NCBI GenBank assembly: GCA_902728285.1
Contig: CACVBU010000363.1
Location: forward strand, 310,001 to 374,000
DNA length: 64,000 bases
Direction: 5' to 3'
From: Clytia hemisphaerica
Lineage: Eukaryota > Cnidaria > Hydrozoa > Leptothecata > Clytiidae
Both the position numbers and the translations under genes were made by a program. Position 1 is the first letter of the stretch. Every line of letters begins with the position of its first letter. Below are positions 59,429 through 64,000 of this stretch, in pieces. The notes under the pieces were generated by a model that was not told the origin of the DNA, ran no database searches, and worked only from the letters and a program-made list of their open reading frames with translations.

Positions 59429-60660
59429 TTATGAATTATTATTGGTCGTTTGCGATAAAATATTTTTCAAGTCATTATCAATACTTTTCAATAATTTATA
59501 TCCTTTTGTCTTTTTCATAGGTGTTTTTGATCCTTTGTTTTTCTCTAGATATTCTGTAATCGGGTGTTTAGCACCCTCAATCGATGTTTTAAACGAATCG
59601 CGTAATTGTTCGAGTTTATTATCCGTTTCGTTTCGATATTCTTGGTATTCGCTTCGAACGGTCGTTAGTTCGCTTTGCATCGATTCCTAAAAATATGAAG
59701 AACATAAGGTCAAGGGATAATCAAATTGCTCGAGATCTTTCGCCTGCAAATCTGTCCCACAGACTTTGAAAAGGAGATAGACACAAAAAATTGGAGGTTT
59801 TGCTCAGAGCAAAGTTTTGTCATCGTTATTTTTCGAAAAGCTCAACTTATGACTTTTACAGCTTAAAGTCATACTATCCTTAAAATCCTACTAAAAAGAT
59901 GGATGGCGAGGTTCCGTGGACCTGAAATATATTTTCAACCCATCTGAATGGTTGAAAGTAAACCACGAGATCAAAATGAACCAATCAAAAACCTCCACTG
60001 CCTTACCATTTTCTTTTTCATATCTTCAACTTCATCTTCAGTATTTCTGACAGCATCTTCTTTTTCCCTTCGTAAAGTTTTATTCAATGTTTCAGAACGC
60101 TCAAATCTTCCATCTAATTCCGCTAAATTTTCATGTAGCTCTTCCATTTGATCTACCATTTTGGCTCCTGCTTCTTCACGTTCCTTTAGTTTCGCTTTCA
60201 GACGGGTTATCTCGTTCGACTAAAGGTAGAATGAAAAATACAACTCGATGTATTACACACTTTTTTATAAGAACCACTAAATCCTGGCATTTTTTAATTT
60301 TCAGGCTCTATGTTCTTAAGATGTTCTTAATATGCTTAGCTTCTTGACTTAAAATCTGTTAAAATCAGAACTGTATTAGTTATTTCTGAAATCTGAGGCT
60401 AAGATTGTTCTTGTTTTGTTCTTTAGGTTTAAGTCGCTTTTCAGCCTCGTGTTCTTATAAAATTGTTCTTATCTATCTACCTTATCGGCCAAAAGTTACC
60501 ATTTTATTGTTTAGGCATTTGAAAAGAAAATATGATGGTTAAAAGTGGGGAAATAATTTTCTACCTTTTCTTTAATTTCTTGGTCCATGCTTAGAAATTC
60601 TGCTTTCATATCATCAAAAGATAAGTCCTGTTGATTTGTGTCTTTTGTAATTGCTGCCAT
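59429..60660 (-). CDS. Coiled-coil protein, 188 aa, three exons
   Basis: Exons (minus strand): 60660-60565, 60219-60007, 59686-59429; every intron is phase 0, giving 188 aa from MAAITKDTNQQ to ILSQTTNNNS. Residues ~20-140 are a nearly continuous charged coiled coil (EEAGAKMVDQMEELHENLAE, LRREKEDAVRNTEDEVEDMK). The C-terminus turns basic (KTPMKKTKGYKLLKS). No catalytic domain, signal peptide or membrane segment is seen. I cannot identify the family; coiled-coil similarity to myosin or kinesin tails is uninformative. It is short and self-contained, so probably a complete small structural or adaptor protein. Confidence 0.8.
60260..60472. mobile_element. Hairpin MITE, family C copy 3 (coiled-coil gene intron 1)
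   Basis: TTTTTTATAAGAAC at the left and GTTCTTATAAAATTGTTCTTAT at the right (written here as GTTCTTATAAAA and TTGTTCTTAT) are inverted, matching copies at 45563 and 47483. Confidence 0.7.
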
Positions 60661-60836
60661 CTTGAATTTCAATCAAATCCACCAATCACAAGAAAGATGA
60701 TTTTTCAATGGACCAATCAGGAACGAGGGATATTCTGTATAACTAATCAGTACGCACCATTCAATTCAGTCTAAATTTACTGTTCCTTTTTTATTTTGAG
60801 TGTTTGATCTACCTGTTAATTTCTCTAGTAATCTAC

Positions 60837-60986
60837 ATGGAATGGAAAAAAATTGAAGAGTTTTATGAGTTGGAAAAATCTCCTTTTTTCATTCCCAGCG
60901 GGCATCTCCATTCAACCAAAAGGGATTTTTTGAAATACTATGCGTATCCAATAAAAGACACTAATCTTCCTTCTGATTTGAGATGA
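60837..60986 (+). CDS. Possible small gene or exon, 49 aa
   Basis: ATG at 60837 opens 49 codons (MEWKKIEEFYELEKSPFF, then IPSGHLHSTKRDFLKYY, then AYPIKDTNLPSDLR) before TGA. The composition is protein-like (aromatics, charged and proline residues mixed, no low complexity), and a good acceptor TTTCTCTAG ends at 60825 just before it. It would diverge from the coiled-coil gene with about 175 bp between start codons. No family recognised; a chance frame is possible. Confidence 0.4.
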   Translation: MEWKKIEEFYELEKSPFFIPSGHLHSTKRDFLKYYAYPIKDTNLPSDLR

Positions 60987-61049
60987 AATTCTAAAATCGA
61001 GTTGCTAATTATGCATCGAGGTACGAGATACGAGAATGAGTGAAGGTAG

Positions 61050-61200
61050 AAAATCTATCACCATATTTCTCTAACACCCTACCTGGAAGTGCTTGGGATT
61101 CAAACACAGTCCATTGCGGTGAAAGTCTCTAATCGAAACCGTCACACTACCTATCGGCAGAATGTTAGTGAGACACAGACTCGATACGAGAAGGCGGTGA
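61050..61200 (-). repeat. tRNA-related SINE candidate
   Basis: The minus strand carries GTTTGAATCCCAAGCAC (61090-61107), a good pol III B box with its acceptor-stem-like tail, and upstream GATAGGTAGTGTGACGGTTT as a loose A-box region. The fold is not clean enough for a real tRNA. Confidence 0.45.
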
Positions 61201-61756
61201 AACATAAGCATATCCCTTGTGATACTGACCCGTCGTGGTTCTTGCTCAACAAATAAAATCAGCCAAAAACCGTGATCGGTGAAAAAAATAAATGGAAAAC
61301 ACTAAAGTTTTGCGCCTGAATCGAATTATTTTATAAATCTTTATAGCTGTTAACAATAGAATAAAAAAACGCAACCAAATTAAACAAACAAATGTTTTTC
61401 GTCTCCATCGGAGAATTCGTTGCCTCCGTTTGTGCCCATATTGTATTACACACTCGACGACTTTAAAAACCATTACCTCCTCTAGTACATAAGTACATAA
61501 AAAGGTTTGATGAAGTACCGAGACAATTATTCCCCTAAACCGCTGATGAAACCTTTAAAATACGATATTAGATTTTCGCAGTTTTCCCTTTGTCAACATA
61601 TAGATTTCCGTCAAATTTCACATGTCTAGTACTTTCCTATGTCGTCACTAACAATGACCAATAAAACTTGGACTTATTTGGTTAAACTTTTTCAACAGAC
61701 ACAGCCTCCTTGATAGACTCATCACCGTTAAAATATTCTAGAGACATAGTCTGACT

Positions 61757-61985
61757 CCCCTGTGCCACAGACCCGTTGGGACTCTCGTCTAACTGGAAAT
61801 TTCGCCAAAATTTCGTCTCTGATGTTGAAAATACTCTACAAATTCAGCTCCACTGGAAAATTGACTTTTATTATATCCCAATTTAAAGTTCAATGGAAAA
61901 AATTGCACTTCAAAACCATCCCACTGTTTTTTTTTGGGCTGGGAACAATAGAAATTCTATTCCCACTGTTGGAAGACAGTGTATA
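61757..61985. mobile_element. Inverted-repeat element, family B copy 3
   Basis: GTGCCACAGACCCGTTGGGAC at its edge (given as GTGCCACAGACC and CGTTGGGAC) and a CCACTG / ACAGTG right end match the reverse complement of copies at 33538 and 52765. Confidence 0.7.
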
Positions 61986-62033
61986 TACTGGTAAATTTTA
62001 TCTCGAGTTAAGATTACTAATATTATTACTTGT

Positions 62034-62337
62034 TAGGCGAGACCAATTTAATTTGTTGTTCTACTGGCCCGACCGACCCTATTTTTGCTAAAATCAATCA
62101 AATTAATTCAAGAAAATGAAATATCATAAAAAGCATTCCATACACTAAAATTTTATTATGATCTTCATCGAAGATAAAAAAACAAAGGGAATTTTTGATC
62201 CAGATACTTTTTGGAAAATTTTCTCGGTACCTTACCAACCCTGATAAATGAAAAATTTATTCTTATTTTGCCGACCGACCGACCCTTATTTTTCTAACGA
62301 TCTGTCCGTAGAACAACAAATTAAATTGGTCTCGCCT
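62034..62337. mobile_element. MITE, family E copy 2, TTA flanks
   Basis: The ends GGCGAGACCAATTTAATTTG and CAAATTAAATTGGTCTCGCC are exact inverted repeats, extended by TTGTTCTAC. GACCGACC words sit inside both arms. TTA lies just outside each end, a 3-bp duplication as made by PIF/Harbinger transposases; that assignment is inference. Confidence 0.85.
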
Positions 62338-62875
62338 TAAGACACTTATTTGTACACTAACTCGTACCTCTTCATTCGAGTTTTATAGGTACCAAAAAAC
62401 CATATTGAAAGTAAAACATCGAATCTTCAAATATACTCCCTCTGTCTCTCTGTGTGTTAGACTTTTTTTTCAATAAATGAAAATGACAGTTTACGATAAA
62501 TTTAGACTATAATCTACTAGTATATTTTAACAGTCATAGTTAAAGTTTTCCCATTATATCCTTGACAAGTCAAAAAAAATCTTTCGGTTATGATATGTTG
62601 AAACAAAAATTTCTCAAAAAATTGTATATAAAGAAAATAAGGTCCAGAAACAAACGCAAGGAGATCCACGAATAACTCTCAAAAGGAGATCTATTCTCTG
62701 TTGTAATTTCCCAATAACGAAAATGATAACCCTCCTCCAAGTTTGTTTTTAAAGAAAATAGTACGTAAAATTGATCAAAGTTTGATCAAAGTACTCACTC
62801 TATGAAAATAAAACATCAATTTCTTTGTGTGTAAGTCAAGAGCCAAGTGGTTTTGGTAGGTTAGACCTCTAGTTC

Positions 62876-63122
62876 TGTTGTTTACTGACACATCAGAGAT
62901 CTTTAATCAAATATTATAAACCCCATGAAACTCTCGCAACACAACATTTTTTTCATAAGCATGAAGACAATTTTGTAAGCCTTGTTGTAATGCTTAACAA
63001 ATTGTTTACTGACATATCAGAGATCTTTAATCAAATATTATAAACCCCATGAAACTCCTCCTAACGCAACATTTTTTCATAAGCATAGACAATTTTGTAA
63101 ACCTTGTTGTAATGCTTAACAA
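62876..63122. repeat. Tandem duplication of a ~122-bp block
   Basis: Two adjacent copies start TTGTTTACTGACA(C/T)ATCAG and run to CTTGTTGTAATGCTTAACAA with only a few differences, so the duplication is recent. Confidence 0.95.
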
Positions 63123-64000
63123 AGTATTGTTTGAGCCTCAAATATATTTACATCATTGGGTAAATTGCAGATTATGCATGTTGTTTTTATAATTTTGAAA
63201 ATTTAATTCCTAAAATTTCATGAGATGAAACTCAACCTATGTTTAGACAATGCTTAAGTTTTATCAAGATTCGATACGGTTATGTGTGTTATGCTTGTAA
63301 AAAAAGCATATATCCTGTTCTCGAATTGTACAATCTTTCATTTGATGATATCTAAGCCTCGCTTAAACTAATTGGTACATTTTTAAATTGAAAGTAAAGA
63401 CCAAAAAATCCCTTCGGAATCCAAAATCAAACAAATTGTGATTAAAGTAGGTTGAGTCAAGTTTTGGTCCACAAATGAAAGAATGTCTCAAAATACGTAC
63501 AAATTACCCTTTAGCTTTTGCGATTAATAGCAGCCATATCCGAAGACCCACTTTGGATTACTCAAAAGTTACTCTATACCTTGAAGTTTATGAATCAGGT
63601 TGTGACCTAATTAAAGATCAACCCAAAAATTGATAATTAAAGAAATTGTATTTATGGCGTCATAATTTGAGCAATTTTATATGACGTCATTATTCGTGAA
63701 AATATATTGGAATCCTTCGGAATCTAAAATCAAGAAAACAATAATTTGGATTTCTTTAGAATCTAAAATCAAACAGATTGTATTAAAGGTGGCTGAGTCA
63801 AGTTTTGGTCCTCAAATGAAGGAATTTAATATATACCAGTATCCACATTGTATTTTCAGGGACTTCGTAAAAGAGACTTCCAGCGGCACTCGGGCATTTT
63901 GCACCCCTCATCAGTACCAGTATCTTTGCATAACGCAAGAATAGCGAAAACTAGAATTGCACCTCAAATTTCTTTTTCTATCACGTCATCACACCAAAAA
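63123..64000. repeat. Diverged direct repeats at the window end
   Basis: CCTTCGGAATC(C/T)AAAATCAA and GAGTCAAGTTTTGGTCC occur at about 63411-63470 and 63715-63815. GACGTCAT words at 63654 and 63683 recall the palindromic element at 981-1680, so a relative of it may lie here. No gene is supported. Confidence 0.6.

Noticed and set aside
59277..59690. 137-codon plus-strand frame
   Set aside because: Antisense shadow of exon 3 of the coiled-coil gene.

Overview
The window is AT-rich eukaryotic nuclear DNA, probably from an animal. Genes are split into many short exons with GT-AG introns. One gene is a full-length RabGAP1 orthologue (PTB + DUF3694 + TBC + coiled coil), an animal-type architecture. 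The low GC, dense short introns and an animal-type gene beside a MetX-type acyltransferase fit a cnidarian, perhaps a hydrozoan; that placement is inference.

Layout. 1-7580: two arrays of a ~105-128 bp satellite in opposite orientation enclose 3.4 kb holding a dead ORF1-only retroelement, itself split by a 700-bp palindromic transposon. 7580-12980: intergenic DNA with several inverted-repeat elements. 13013-30056 (+): RABGAP1, 22 coding exons reconstructed in phase (about 1052 aa), with a candidate internal promoter and alternative first exon in intron 6. 31314-33955 (-): a two-coding-exon gene for a 375-aa secreted protein I do not recognise, with a TATA promoter; its 3' end meets that of RABGAP1 tail to tail. 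34000-43078: intergenic, with a tRNA-derived SINE candidate, a 1.64-kb foldback element with GC-rich tandem-repeat arms, and an unusual array of about 16 modules (AGAACAG, 11 bp, CCAG) ending about 390 bp upstream of the next gene. 43079-53234 (+): 13-exon MetX/Cys2-type homoserine or serine O-acyltransferase (434 aa), complete triad, mitochondrial-type N-terminus. 54360-57193 (-): three-exon TPR protein (279 aa). 59429-60660 (-): three-exon coiled-coil protein (188 aa). 60837-60986 (+): a possible small gene diverging from it. 61000-64000: repeats only.

No pathway links the neighbouring genes; they look like an ordinary metazoan gene neighbourhood. The richest layer is small inverted-repeat transposons: at least eight families, several in two or three copies inside this one window, many in introns. 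Exon joins were made by reading splice sites and phase by eye; every join in the five main models keeps frame. No transcript or database search was possible.
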